The position numbers were made by a program, and so were the translations under genes. Positions 47,121 through 58,319 of a stretch of DNA of 64,000 bases are shown here, piece after piece. The first letter of the stretch is position 1. Each line of letters begins with the position of its first letter. This DNA comes from Serripes groenlandicus (Eukaryota; Mollusca; Bivalvia; Cardiida; Cardiidae). The stretch is taken from assembly GCA_031761405.1 (NCBI GenBank), contig JASEVX010000001.1:40109728-40173727 (forward strand), in the 5' to 3' direction. The notes beneath the pieces were generated by a model. That model searched no databases and was not told the DNA's origin. It was given only the letters and a program-made list of their open reading frames with translations.

Positions 47121-47374
47121 CTGATATCACTATGACAACAGCTGCTGTGACAGAAGACCCACCCGAATCCGTTGCTAAGGCACTAATTGAAACGGTGCTT
47201 GCATAGCCGATTACACTTCCGGGCAAAGTTTGTAGTACCACTATCAATCCACTGTTGTCAATGGAAAAGAACTCGGATGACAGGTTCCGACGTTTGTTCC
47301 AGCTGTGGCGTAATAACTGATGTAAAAGCTGTAAGACGTGGGTGAAAATACCGGCGTGTTATCGTTGATGTTAG
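47121..47374 (-). CDS. Cadherin-like protein, membrane-proximal repeat, disrupted frame
   Basis: The acceptor 'agttgcag'-like site precedes 'NINDNTPVFSPTSYSFYISY' in phase 1, a DxNDN-type linker and start of a cadherin repeat. The frame reaches 'TAGTNVGT' and then runs into TGA at 47244-47246. In another frame the repeat resumes: 'SSEFFSIDNSGLIVVLQTL' to 'VSISALATDSGGSSVTAAVV', ending at donor 'gtaattt' in phase 1, which is what the next exon needs. Compared with the 54779 repeat about 20-25 residues are missing at the break. The exon is 254 nt where a multiple of 3 is required. Either a real deletion truncates the protein before the membrane span or the sequence has an error. Confidence 0.7.
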
Positions 47375-47815
47375 CTGCAACGAAGTAATTATAATTATAC
47401 ATGTCGCACACTTTACTTAAACATCCGTCATAAACGACCAAGTACCGACTGATCGTTGATGTTAGCTGCAAGGAATTAGTTATAATTATGCATATTGCAC
47501 GCTTGACTTAAACATCCATCACAAACGACCAAGTACCGACTGATCGTTGATGTTAGCTGCAAGGAAGTAGTTATAATTATACATATAGCTCGCTTTACTT
47601 AAACATCCGTCATAAACGACCAAGTACCGACTGATCGTTGATGTTAGCTGCAAGGAAGTAGTTATAATTATACATATAGCTCGCTTTACTTAAACATCCG
47701 TCATAAACGACCAAGTACCGACTGATCGTTGATGTTAGCTGCAAGGAAGTAGTTATAATTATACATATAGCACGCTTTACTTAAACATTCGTCACAAACG
47801 ACCAAGTACCGACTG
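47361..47815 (-). repeat. 91-bp tandem array repeating a splice acceptor
   Basis: Five units at exact 91-bp spacing ('atcgttgatgttagctgcaa' at 47361, 47452, 47543, 47634 and 47725). Each contains the first 14 bases of the 47121-47374 exon and its AG acceptor, plus upstream intron sequence. Only the first unit is joined to the full exon. Confidence 0.9.
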
Positions 47816-48077
47816 ATTCTTAAATAGATTGGGCGGACGCAATAAGAACGTATACCACGTGGTAGGAACGCAGTAGACACCAGCAAGGACGGAACATGGT
47901 CTTTATGGTCGTTACCAGACAATTTATTTGAGTAGAGTAGCAAACACTATGTTGTGTGTACTTCAAAAGAATTGTCTCACTGAGAGTGGTTTTGTACTTA
48001 TATTCTGACATTATAATCGATTATGTGGACATATTCATAATACGTAGACAATTTGTTCCGTGATGTTCATCCCTTTA

Positions 48078-48315
48078 TTACATTATGTCCATACTCTATT
48101 ACATTGTGTGCGCACGATGTTACTTTATGTCCATACTCTATTACATTGTGTGCGCACGATGTTACTTTATGTCCATACTTTGTTATATTGTGTGCGCACG
48201 ATGTTATTTTATGTCCATACTTTGTTATATTGTGTGCGCACGATGTTATTTTATGTCCATACTTTGTTATATTGTGTGCGCACATTATTACACTATGTCC
48301 ATACTTTATTAGGTT
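48078..48315 (+). repeat. 42-bp tandem array with GTGTGCGCAC
   Basis: Almost six units of 42 bp, each with 'tgtccatactttgttat' and 'ttgtgtgcgcacgatg'. Because 42 is divisible by 3, all three frames on each strand stay open and give repeated peptides. It lies in the cadherin intron just downstream of exon 48408-48651. The GTGCGCAC core is shared with the unrelated foldback element at 32.7-33.5 kb. Confidence 0.9.
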
Positions 48316-48407
48316 GTGTGCAGACGTAATGTAATACAAACAATCATAATAATAGAGCCCATTGACTACAAAAGACAATGCAGTCTTTCCATACACCATA
48401 AACATAC

Positions 48408-48651
48408 ATATTGTAATATCAAGCGAGGCCGTATCCGTTAGACCTGCGGAATCCGTCACCGTCAGAGTGCAAGACACAGATGTCGGGAGACTTCCCGTGT
48501 CAAGGTCATAGTTGGATTGGTAGCTGACTGTTCCCGTATTGTTTATGTAGAAGTAACCCGAGTTCGAGCCGCAGTCCATGCTGATTGTTGTGGTGTCACC
48601 GGAATCTGGATCACTCGTACCGAGATTTGGGGTTCCGATAATGGCACCTGC
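48408..48651 (-). CDS. Cadherin-like protein, repeat-5 exon
   Basis: Acceptor 'tttttatag', donor 'gtatgtt'; phase 0 in, 1 out. It reads 'AGAIIGTPNLGTSDPDSGD', 'TTISMDCGSNSGYFYINN', 'GTVSYQSNYDLDTGSLPTSV', 'SCTLTVTDSAGLTDTASLDI'. DPDSG and YDLDTG correspond to the DxD and (L)DRE-like calcium-binding positions of cadherin repeats. This exon covers most of one repeat whose first strand is in the previous exon. Confidence 0.85.
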
Positions 48652-49209
48652 CTATAAAAAGTGTAAACCCTTTCAAAAATGAGGACGTATTTGTCGCATC
48701 TGCTTGTATGCAGACGATTTTGATTTCTTTTCTTTTTTGAAAGATTGAATGTGCTCATTATGAACAAATTCTTATTTTGCAATGTTTTCACCTCAACTCA
48801 ATTACACGTTATTAGGATTTTCGATATGATTCAGAGTCGTCTGCTGTTGAATTGTAGTAAATAGCAAATGGTCAAATTTCAACAAATACAAATAAATCAT
48901 GACTTCTTTCATCAAAATGATGTTTGATACCTTTATTCAAAATCGATTTTGAATGCATTGGAACAGAAGAAATAAATCATGAACATATTTCATGACGATC
49001 ACTTTCCTGTTTTCCTCTAACGGTTTCTAATCCCAACAACTCAAACGCAGGGTCGTCTTCTTTGCAATTTCATATCTCTTTGCTTCAATCAGTTTCTCAA
49101 ACGAGCCGAACTAATATATCCAGTGTTGGGTTAAATAAAAGTGAGCAACAACTGGCGATTTGGGGTCTTTTAAAATGACTTTCCGGTTTGACATCATTCA
49201 ACGTAATAT

Positions 49210-49419
49210 GAGCCGTTCCGCGAGAAAACCAACAGTGTGGACTCTGCGTAAAGTATCGACCCAGATTAGCCTAAGCATGCCACGCAGGCTTAACCATATA
49301 GTAAGTTTTCGCTTCCAGTGGATTTCCTGTTTCAGGAATCATTTCTCTATACCTCTAGATTGATCCGGGTCGATATATTACGCAGACGCCATGATGTTTG
49401 TTTTCTCGCGGGACGGCTC
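49210..49419 (-). mobile_element. GAGCCGTCC foldback MITE, copy 5
   Basis: ATAT at 49206-49209 and 49420-49423. Orientation N ('cctgtttcaggaatc' centre), with part of one arm missing near 49355. Confidence 0.8.
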
Positions 49420-49582
49420 ATATGGCTTATACGTAGTGAGGTTACACTTCTAGTTTTTGTCAGACGATACATTTAGGTCTTTATAACATTAAGGCTGATA
49501 TCGAATACGATAGTGCGAGTGTATTGATGCACTGGCTCACCTGAAACTTCAAGGATCGCAATTGCAATCCACTCCGGAATCT

Positions 49583-49819
49583 CTAGACACGACAGTGGTA
49601 TATATATGGGGCATGCTCAATTGAGACCAATATTAACGTATGTATGACAAGTGTACATATGCTAGACGCGACAGTGGTATATATATGGGGCATGCTCCAT
49701 GGAGACCAACAATAACGTATGTATGACAAGTGTACATATGCTAGACGCGACAGTGGTATATATATGGGGCATGCTCCATGGAGACCAACAATAACGTATG
49801 TATGACAAGTGTACATACA
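49583..49819 (+). repeat. 79-bp tandem repeat, three copies
   Basis: 'ctagacgcgacagtggtat' begins at 49662 and 49741, and a variant at 49583. Units two and three are nearly identical; the first differs at several positions ('ctcaattgagacc' for 'ctccatggagacc'). Confidence 0.95.
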
Positions 49820-50427
49820 CATTTGTCTCCGTATACGTGTAGCCTGATCTCAATGCTTTAGGTTCAACAGAGGTATCGTGGAAGTACCCGTGGCTGATTC
49901 GCGAACAGTGCAACCAGATCCAAATACGCAAGCTGATCAGGATCTACTCTGGTTGAAAAAGACCTACTGTTAATTATTCCAGATCAACAATCAAATTAAC
50001 GAAATCTTGGAGAATGTGTTATTTTATTCATGAATTATGTTTATGTTGTTAAAACACGATTATTGTGCATGACACTAATTTAATGAATTGTCCGAGAGAG
50101 GCAAATGAACAATCGTATTTAGGTTTTCTTTATAAGCTCCTTTTAAAATATACTGATAGAAAAATATTTGTAAAACGATATAGAAACTGATAGACGTTTA
50201 TTTTGAAGAATAGTTGAGCACATTATGGGCTATGAAGAAAATCGATTGCTCATTTGAAATAATTTCTCTCCATTTTTTCTATCGTGATTCTTAAAAGCGT
50301 AGGCAACAGTTATCTTATTGCAAGAATATCTTGGAAAGGTTTATCTCCGAATTATACGGAAATAACCAGTACATAATTATGATACAACATTCAAAACATT
50401 TAAAATATATAACATCCTTTTACTTAC

Positions 50428-50618
50428 GGCTCCTTCGTCTGCTGTGAGAGTGTAACTTGTGTGACCGAATGAAGGTGCTTCATTGACGTTGATGATGTCG
50501 ATGGTAAGTGTTTGTGTATCTGTCGTTATGGAGTCTGTTACGGTCACGCTGAACGTAAATGACGTACTTGGCACGGTTTCGTAGTTGATAACAGATCCAG
50601 TGGTGCTGATGACGCCAG
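50428..50618 (-). CDS. Cadherin-like protein, repeat-4/5 junction exon
   Basis: Acceptor 'taatacag', donor 'gtaagtaa'; phase 1 in, 0 out. It reads 'GVISTTGSVINYETVPSTSF', 'TFSVTVTDSITTDTQTLTID', 'IINVNEAPSFGHTSYTLTAD', 'EGA'. It closes one repeat (V-T-D-S then x-I-x-V-N-E-A-P linker, a DxNDN variant) and opens the next. Confidence 0.9.
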
Positions 50619-50644
50619 CTGTATTAATAAAGGTAAACTAATAG

Positions 50645-50996
50645 TTTGACCGAATGAGAGTTCTTCGTTAACGTTCATGAAGTCAAACGTTTGTGAACGT
50701 TTAGTTTACGTTATGAGGTCTGTAACGGTCACGCTGAACGTGAATTATGTACTTGGCACAGTCTCGTAATAAATAAGAGATCGAGTGTAGCTAATGACGC
50801 CAGCTTTATTGATAAGTTCTTCGTTAACATTCAAGAAGTCAAACGTTTGTGAACGTTTAGTTTACGTTATGAGGTCTGTAACGGTCACGCTGAACGTGAA
50901 TTATGTACTTGGCACAGTCTCGTAATAAATAAGAGATCGAGTGTAGCTAATGACGCCAGCTTTATTGATAAGTTCTTCGTTAACGTTTATGACGTC
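50645..50996 (-). pseudogene. Two decayed tandem copies of the 50428 exon
   Basis: Two units at 156-bp spacing ('ttcttcgttaac' at 50661, 50817 and a third start at 50973) repeat the exon core, including 'acggtcacgctgaacgt' and 'gacgccagct' with the acceptor. Both have stop codons in the frame of the parent exon, e.g. after 'YETVPST', and lack parts, so they are dead. They differ from each other by very few bases, so they duplicated again after decay began. Confidence 0.85.
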
Positions 50997-51355
50997 AAAA
51001 GTATGTAAAAATAACGCCTGATGTATATATTTAAATAGGTTATATATATAGTCAGTTATTAAACAAGTCAGCTGAGCTACCATTCTCCTTTAATTCGTGT
51101 ATATTTAACACTAGATTTTTGTTTTTACAATGCATATCTAAATAAGCTTGAACATACGACATGTATTGGTCGACAGCGCTTGTCTCTCTTGGTTACAAAC
51201 GTTTAAAGTTGCGTCAGTAGAAAAAACACTCCGTTCCTGCAACATATGACGGAACGTGAGCGTAAAGTAATAATGTAAATTTATTACATACCTATCCAAA
51301 TGTTGCATTGAAATTAAAGTGACATAAAATCAATATCAATTTTTAAAAAAAATGA

Positions 51356-51840
51356 TAACTAACACTGTGACGATAACACTTTTAGTTTTTTGATATCATC
51401 ACTAGTGATGATATCATTTTTGCCGGAACTACTTTTTTTAGATTTAGAACATCTTTGGAATTTAAAGTGGGTTTAATACTAGGAATTTTAAAAAAACTTT
51501 GACCGAATACTAGGAAAATGACGTCACGTCAGCGGTTTTGACGTCATAACGCTAGTCATTTGGTTACGTAACATTCATACGCCTAAGGCCAAGTCATTTT
51601 TTTTTTATATGTTTCTTTGAAATAAAGCGGAGATTTATTCCAGATATATAATAAATAGAATAACTAATTGCATGTTTTTGATATCGAATTTATGTCACTC
51701 GGGAACAAAGGGGTAATTTGGTGTAAAATCACTCAACCTACGGTTTCGTGATTTTAACCAAATTACCCCTTTTTTCCCTTGTGACATAAATTCTATATCA
51801 AAAACATGCAGTTAGTTATTCTCTATGTAATTATAGTTGA
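51356..51840. mobile_element. Palindromic MITE sequences in cadherin intron
   Basis: Two hairpins: a perfect 26-bp palindrome at 51391-51416 centred on ACTAGT, and long inverted arms 51656-51719 and 51763-51824 ('taactaattgcatgtttttg' pairing with 'aaaaacatgcagttagtta'; 'ggggtaatttggt' pairing with 'accaaattacccc'). The region also contains 'tgacgtcataacg'. Probably one or two foldback elements; outer ends are unclear. Confidence 0.6.
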
Positions 51841-54778
51841 TGCCGCTTCCTCGGAACCTTAATCTTACACAGCACAAAGTTACGATTCAGATAATCATGG
51901 ACATTTGAATGTAACCGTTGAGATTGTTAATTGTGTCGATACTTTGACTTCGGTCTATCCGTGACCGCAACAACTCCCACGTGTTTGTATTTATGATTTC
52001 AACTATCAGTAGGTATTTGCGAGCAGTGAAGATACAGATCAGCCATCACATCCGGGAAATCTGATCTGAACCGGCACTGTTCGCTTAATGAATCATGGAA
52101 GGTTGGGATAAACTTCTGTTAAGCAGTATCCATTTTGATCCTTAGCATGGATGCGGAGTCAAGTAATTGATCCACCCGTGTAATAATTACGTTAAGGTTG
52201 ATTTTCACCGAGAACCGCTCAATTAAAGCTTTACTTGAGATAATACGATTAACAAATCGTCGGCATACCTGTCCATAGGTAATGTGTTTGAACTTGCTAT
52301 ACCATGTATCAAAGAATAGAAAGGTTTTTTTGTTGCAGTCACGATATTCCTACGCTTTGATCGCATGAAAAGTAACCATTGAAACAAAACAAATATTAAT
52401 CAAAGTACTGAAAGTACTGAAGGTAGAATTGCGATCGTTTAAGAAGAGATACAGAAGTGCATATGATAATTGACAAACCAAGGTCAAGGTCAAAGTAACC
52501 ATATCAATCAATAGAACTTGTTACTGGTTACCTTCAGGCAAAGTTTCAAGTGTGTAACCCTTTCCAGTGCTGAGATTTTGCCTCAACCTGAAACTTTAAC
52601 CAAAATGTTGACAAACAGACAGACGGAGAGACAGACATCGCCAATCTATAGACCGGAACTGCTAGAGCAATCCGGCCAAAAATATAAAAAAAATCATCAA
52701 TTTTAGTAGTAAAATCCTGCCAAGAAGTAATGAATTGAGAAAAAAATGTGCTGAGAGGTCCATAATTTCAAACTTGCTAAGATTTGGTCTGTGCAATGAA
52801 TGTACAAATTGAAAAATGTATTGTTGACATGTATTTTCTACACCATCATTGTAATGTTGTTTATCATAAATAAAATTATTCCTTTTTTTAAATAAACTTT
52901 TAATCAAAATGTGTGTCTCAGTGTTGTCTTCTTCAGCAGTTTGACAGAAACAAAGCCTAAATCTGAAATTGTGTCAATGTGTTATTTGTCAACTCTGTCC
53001 CATAAGTTTTGCTTGTGATTTGAACTCTCATAAAAAAAGCACGGAAAGGGACAACTTTCCCAACTTTGATTAAATATGTTTTCAATTAAATTGTAAAAAA
53101 TCTTTTTCTTGTTTTTTGAAAGTTTTGTCATTATTATTTAAGACGGACATTATATAATAGAATAGCCAACTGACTATCATTTGAAAAAGTGTTTCTTATT
53201 TAAACCTTTCCCACTTGCATACGTAATTGCAGCCGACGACTTTTGAAAACATTGATGCAGAAGAAGAAATTGCTCATAACAAGCTTTCTCCTTTTGCAAC
53301 AATGTTTTCAACTATATTCAATGATTACACTTCCAATAAATGTGATTTTCTGTATCTTTGCTCAGATTTTTTTTAATTCGTCTGCTGCAGAGTTTTTATA
53401 TTGTGGGGTGGGTTGTGATTTGTTAAAGGGCAAGCAGGATTGGGAATTGAGTGTTGCACTTATCCTAATGAAACACTCGCCTGCCTGTGCATGTTTTAGC
53501 TTAACTTAACTTGTTAATGTTCTTTCCATCATCAACTTAGTCATCTGTTAGTAATCAACTCTATGAACGAAATAATCGCGTCAAAATCTTGAATCGCGTC
53601 AAAATCATAACGAACAAACTGTCAAAATATAATTTTGAACTGTGTAATACAAATTTAGAATAAAAGGATGAATCAGTTATGTTGTAACAACCAATATCCG
53701 CGGGTCATTTACCTGATTTTGGCCGAAAGAAATGATTGATTTCTTGCAAGATTTATTCGTTATTCGTTCTGCCTATTATAATCAAAGTATTCTAAACGCT
53801 TTATAAACAAGTGATTTAAAGCGCTCAAATCATTTGATGAAATTTGTTTCTTTAGACGCGGACCTTGTCGAAAGCACCTATCCAAAATGCAAAAGTCATC
53901 GTTAATCGTTGTCGAAGGAATAGATGGACTGACAGAAAGAGAAAGAAAAGGCTTAGCAATGCATACTATCTTTATGAATAAGGACATGAATGAATATGTA
54001 TGGACTAGCGCCTAGAATTTCGTACTAGCCGATCCTTCATTCCACTCGCTTATGCTAGCGGGCGAGTGGATGTTTACATCTCTGCCGAGAGGGAAAAAAG
54101 GGTTACAATTTACAAAGGGTAATTGCGCGGTGCAGTGCTATATTGGCGTAGTGATATCTAAATAATTGTGTACACTTTAAATATGATATTTACACTTACA
54201 AGACTTGTTATTTTCTATTATAAGCTTGAATAATCGGATTTTTTTCGTTACTCTATGTTTGCTTTTGTGAGCATTCGTTAATTGGTCAAACAAAAAATTG
54301 CACTTAATTGTTGGTGGTGAAGGGCATATACATCACGTGACTTCAAACTCACTATGACTATGGCAGCCTCTGCGCATGCGCAAGTCTACCAAAAATGATA
54401 ATAAGTACTCGATAAGGGAATGAATATGTGATAATTCGTGTCTAACCGAATGTTTACAAATCCAAATTTCTTTAATGATGACGTCATTTTATTATCGTGA
54501 CGCAATAATGAATACATACCCAAAAAGGAAAACGACCGAAAGGATAGTTTGACTCGTCACAAATATAGTTCCGTAAATTATGGAATGATTTAATTGAAAA
54601 TGCTTTATAAAGGTAAAGTCGATTATGTTTTGTACCTGTCATCATTTGTTCATGGATTTAAAATCTTCGTGTACCTTGTTTAGTGCATGCTGCACCGAAA
54701 GAAATTTAAGATCGATTATAATTTATGTTTTGTATTCGTTCTCTTCACAAAATCGTTCAGGATCTGTATCATACTTAC
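51841..54778 (-). other. Large cadherin intron, repeats only
   Basis: Intron between the 54779 and 50428 exons. About 52020-52165 is the 'cagatcagccatcacatcc' type repeat. About 53205-53420 is a CCCTTTCCC-type MITE remnant. No exon with cadherin motifs in the right phase was found; the splice phases of the flanking exons already match (1 to 1). Confidence 0.6.
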
Positions 54779-54967
54779 AGCTGCTGTCAATACTGAAATA
54801 CGTAGAACCGGAAGTTGGTGATGACGTCATCGTAAACGTATGAGCCTGTGACGTGTCAATATCGGAATATAACACAGTGTACACCGCTGTCGCCAATGCT
54901 GTGTTCTCCGAAATAGTGAGTGGAGAGGCAATAGGAAGATTGCTTAGCAGAACAGGGTCGTTTATAT
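54779..54967 (-). CDS. Cadherin-like protein, repeat-4 first half
   Basis: Acceptor 'acattctag', donor 'gtaagtat'; phase 1 both sides, 189 nt. It reads 'DINDPVLLSNLPIASPLTIS', 'ENTALATAVYTVLYSDIDTS', 'QAHTFTMTSSPTSGSTYFSI', 'DSS'. DINDP is the inter-repeat calcium linker, 'ISENTALATAV' the typical PENx-like entry, and SDIDTS the DxD site. Confidence 0.9.
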
Positions 54968-55399
54968 CTAGAATGTAAAGAAAAACGGAAGAATTTGAAT
55001 TGGATGTCGTCATTGTGTAATATCTTAATAGGCAAAGCCTAGGTCGTGTGAAAGCAAGAACAAACACTTTAGAAGTGTCAGTCCCAAAAAAGAAATGAGT
55101 TAATATGCATAATGTAGAATGTTACAACAAGGAATTTGAAAGTAATATTGATGTTTATTATGTTTTTAATTTCAATTTGTGTACGTATACGTTTACTTCT
55201 TATAAGGTCAAGGGCGTAACAGACCGTAAAATGTCTAGAGATGTTGATGGAAAATAACACTTTATGACATTGAAGAATTTTCTGGTTTCTTGAATTAATT
55301 TGTTTGTACAGAAATAAATGCCAGGTATGTGTATGCTAGTTATAAGTATAATTTGAAATCCAATATTCCCATGGCTCATTGATCGACTTGAGCTTAACA

Positions 55400-55590
55400 T
55401 TATTTTCAATGGTATTTCAGTTATATCACGGCAGCCAGTTCATCTAACATGTTCGCCCTTTCTTTCTAGTAGAAATTCTCCACACAACATTATTCCCAAG
55501 CAACTGGTTACCTTTTCACATACTGAGACAAAGGCTATTAAACCCGTTGGTGAAATACGCTAGAAACAATGTTTAGACCAGTGTTATAAA
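55400..55590 (-). mobile_element. SINE, minus orientation, in cadherin intron
   Basis: Matches the 888-1180 and 3054-3235 SINEs ('caagcaactggttacc', 'tatcacggcagcc'). Same strand as the host gene. Tail and head are degraded. Confidence 0.5.
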
Positions 55591-56200
55591 ACTTTAACCA
55601 TTTCAACCTGGTTGCACATACATATATATATGTCAACGAAAATGCTTTTCTATAAGCTTTAATACTATCTAATAAAAGAGGGAGCATGCGTCTTATAGAT
55701 AAAAACAGTTCACTTAAAAAGTGGATTCGCTTTTTTAACAACACGCAAGAATAGGAATCCGTTTTTCTATGACATTGACTTTTAACACAAGGTCAAATTC
55801 CAAAAACAAATCAAATTGAAACATTGTCAGTACATCTCATACCATGTATACATATCTTTATAACTCCAATCCACATGGTCAATGCAGTCCAACAAAGACG
55901 AAACACACAAGCAAATAAGTGTGGGGGACAGGGTCTGTTTACCGACTAGTGCGCACTAAACCAACGCAGTCGCGGAGATTGTTTCTACACTAATGCCAAT
56001 ATTGAGGAGTTTGAAAACAATATAGAGTCAAGTGAGTCAGCTCGTAACGAGCTGTCTCACTTGAAATCAGCACTGTTTGCCTTTTAGTTATACAAATATT
56101 CCCTAAGTCTTACTTCCTGAAACATGGAATCACCCGACTTTCAAGAGTTTCCATTTGGAAATTTGGCGCTGGAAGAGTTTAAAACGTTGTAATAGATTAC

Positions 56201-56323
56201 CTGAAATAGTAATAGTCAGTAAATATGGTCCAACAGTATTTTTGTCATCGGCCACCGTGATGCTTAGATCATATCCGACAACTGTTGTATCTGTGAGATC
56301 CTGGTTCAATTTTATTTCACCGG
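56201..56323 (-). CDS. Cadherin-like protein, repeat-3 second half
   Basis: Acceptor 'tgttccag', donor 'gtaatct'; phase 1 both sides, 123 nt. Reads 'GEIKLNQDLTDTTVVGYDLS', 'ITVADDKNTVGPYLLTITIS'. 'YDLSITVADD' is the standard YxLxVxAxDxG strand of cadherin repeats. A TTTCAGCGCC-type MITE (about 55990-56180) ends only about 20 bp from the donor side. Confidence 0.85.
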
Positions 56324-57354
56324 CTGGAACAAAGATCGCGTCAATGTAATGTATAACTCAACAATATTAACATGATATTGACCCTTGTGTAAAGATGTAT
56401 GGTATAATTGTTTTCATCAAATTATAAACGATGAGTTATTTATCCCTTTATTTATTATTTATTTAAATTAATCACACATTTGTTGATAAAACATGTACGT
56501 CATAATAATTCATATCTTTCTACAAAGGCCCATCGTCCGACTCCAATGGTTGTTGACTCCGTGATGTTTGGAGCGTAGCGGAGTCAATAACCGTGAGTGT
56601 CCGACGATGATATGATAAAGGTCATGGCACTAGACTAATATTGACGAGAAATATGCCAGTCTTTGCCATTACAGTAACTTTCAAACGGTTGGTATTATCA
56701 ACCTTGAATCTCAATAAAAAAATTATTCCTAATTGACATTTTAGGGTGGCACGCTTTGCTTCTTGGAGGGCTTTTGTCGCCCAGAAATACTATAAATAAT
56801 TTTGATCTCATTTGAAAATTTACATTTGGCATTTACAAGTAATATAAGTGCCAATTTGCACTGAATCTATTCTAATGGTTTTCATTTATGTTGCATGTTT
56901 GCTAGTTCAACCGATCCTCGGACCTATGTCGTCTTTCTGGATTGCAAGACGCTAAGAAAAACAAATATGTGTAGTACTTGTTGGTATGTATAGCGTTTTA
57001 AGCCATTTTGGGTTAGAAGAACTAGTCCCCGTACTATAACTGAAATACTGTTGGAAAACGGTGATAAACGCCAAATTCGTTCAATCATTTCAAATATTGT
57101 CAGCTGCATCTAAACTCGTCTTGTCGTGGAATGTTATATGTGCGGCGATGTGTGAAAAAAACCCAAACGTAAGGCATTTACGAAGAACCAGATCAGCCAG
57201 CACAGTCTGATATAACTCTGCACTGTTTGCCAATTAGTCATAACAAGTTTCAAAGAATTCAGTATGCATACACAGACAAGGATCTTACATACGCGTGAAT
57301 TTTCGCTGAAATAAAGATATCAAATTATTTGTAACTATTCAGTTACCTACTTAC
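56324..57354 (-). other. Cadherin intron, SINE tail
   Basis: About 57000-57092 carries a plus-strand SINE core ('actataactgaaatactg', 'gaaaacggtgataaac'). Nothing else recognised. Confidence 0.5.
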
Positions 57355-57489
57355 AATTAAATATATCGAAAGGACAGGACGCCGGATTACACGTCATTGT
57401 ATAATATAGATTGTCGTTTTCTGCATCCGTTGTAATCACTGTGAATACAGTTGTACCAATGGACGTGCTAGTCGAAACGGTAGTTGAAT
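57355..57489 (-). CDS. Cadherin-like protein, repeat-3 first half
   Basis: Acceptor 'attttcgtag', donor 'gtaagtag'; phase 1 both sides, 135 nt. Reads 'STTVSTSTSIGTTVFTVITT', 'DAENDNLYYTMTCNPASCPF', 'DIFN'. 'TDAENDNLYYTM' matches the TDADxDN-x-x-YS calcium-site block. Two Cys residues in the C-N-P-A-S-C loop could form a disulfide. Confidence 0.85.
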
Positions 57490-58160
57490 CTACGAAAATG
57501 GAACAAAAATATACAGAACGTTATTGTGGCAATTGACCGTCAACGTATGACCTTTATCAACAGTTTGATGTTTCAATTAATTTCTGTGTTAATGTTTGTG
57601 GTATTTGTTTGCACACGAGGACGACACAAATATATACATATGTGTTGCCACAGTTACTGATCACATGCGCGTGTACATGAAGTCGTATACCGTTCCAAAA
57701 ACAACGGGCATTTGAAACTACATACATAAATAACAGCGCCTGTACATGTATGCGAACGATTTGAAGTTCTGTCTGAAATATTGAGTCAATTAATTTATCA
57801 TCGACGAAAACTTCGGAACACTCTTTCAGTGTTTTATTTACAAAACATGTATTCCGTAAGTAATTGGAGCACGATAATTCATGCCGAGGACTTCCGACCT
57901 AAGCTTTGATACACGTTTTATAAACAGAAAGCTGTTGAACTGAATAGCGTGTATGGGCGACCGATAATACAATATGGTTGTAAATTAAATCCAGTTGGTT
58001 AGTAACGCTCTTTTGTACTTACACAATTAGATGATTGAATAATGAACTTAGCCTTAGCTACTTTTAGCAAGTAGAGAAACATGTTGTGTGGGGTACTTAA
58101 ACCAGATATAACTGAAAATTGCTGTGAGCTGCCTTTACCTACAATCTATCAAATACTTAC

Positions 58161-58319
58161 TCTGTAGATTTATCACCACTGGCGCTGCGTTCTTTTGTAG
58201 ATTCACTGTAAGTGTTTCCGTATCGGATAACTGTCCATCCGAGCAGGTTATAGAGAGGGGATATAAGTTGATCGCGGTGTAGTCAAACCCTGGGTTATCC
58301 ACACTGTACGCACCGTATT
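58161..58319 (-). CDS. Cadherin-like protein, repeat-2 second half
   Basis: Acceptor 'accacttacag', donor 'gtaagtat'; phase 1 both sides, 159 nt. Reads 'EYGAYSVDNPGFDYTAINLY', 'PLSITCSDGQLSDTETLTVN', 'LQKNAAPVVINLQ'. 'FDYTAINLYPLSITCSDG' is the cadherin F-G strand pattern, and 'NAAPVVINL' opens the next repeat. Confidence 0.85.

Larger units (their letters stand above)
48652..50427 (-). other. Cadherin intron with MITE and tandem repeat
   Basis: A 1776-bp intron. It holds a CCCTTTC-type MITE remnant (about 48665-48860), a GAGCCGTCC foldback element (49210-49419) and a 79-bp tandem (49583-49819). Confidence 0.6.

Noticed and set aside
47361..47471. Use of the next 91-bp unit's acceptor to repair the cadherin frame
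   Set aside because: One extra unit (91 nt) would give the right length modulo 3, but the added sequence has an in-frame TGA shortly after the acceptor.
48067..48579. 170-codon minus-strand frame taken as one exon
   Set aside because: Only its upstream part is cadherin exon (to 48408, with a donor there); the rest is the 42-bp tandem array.
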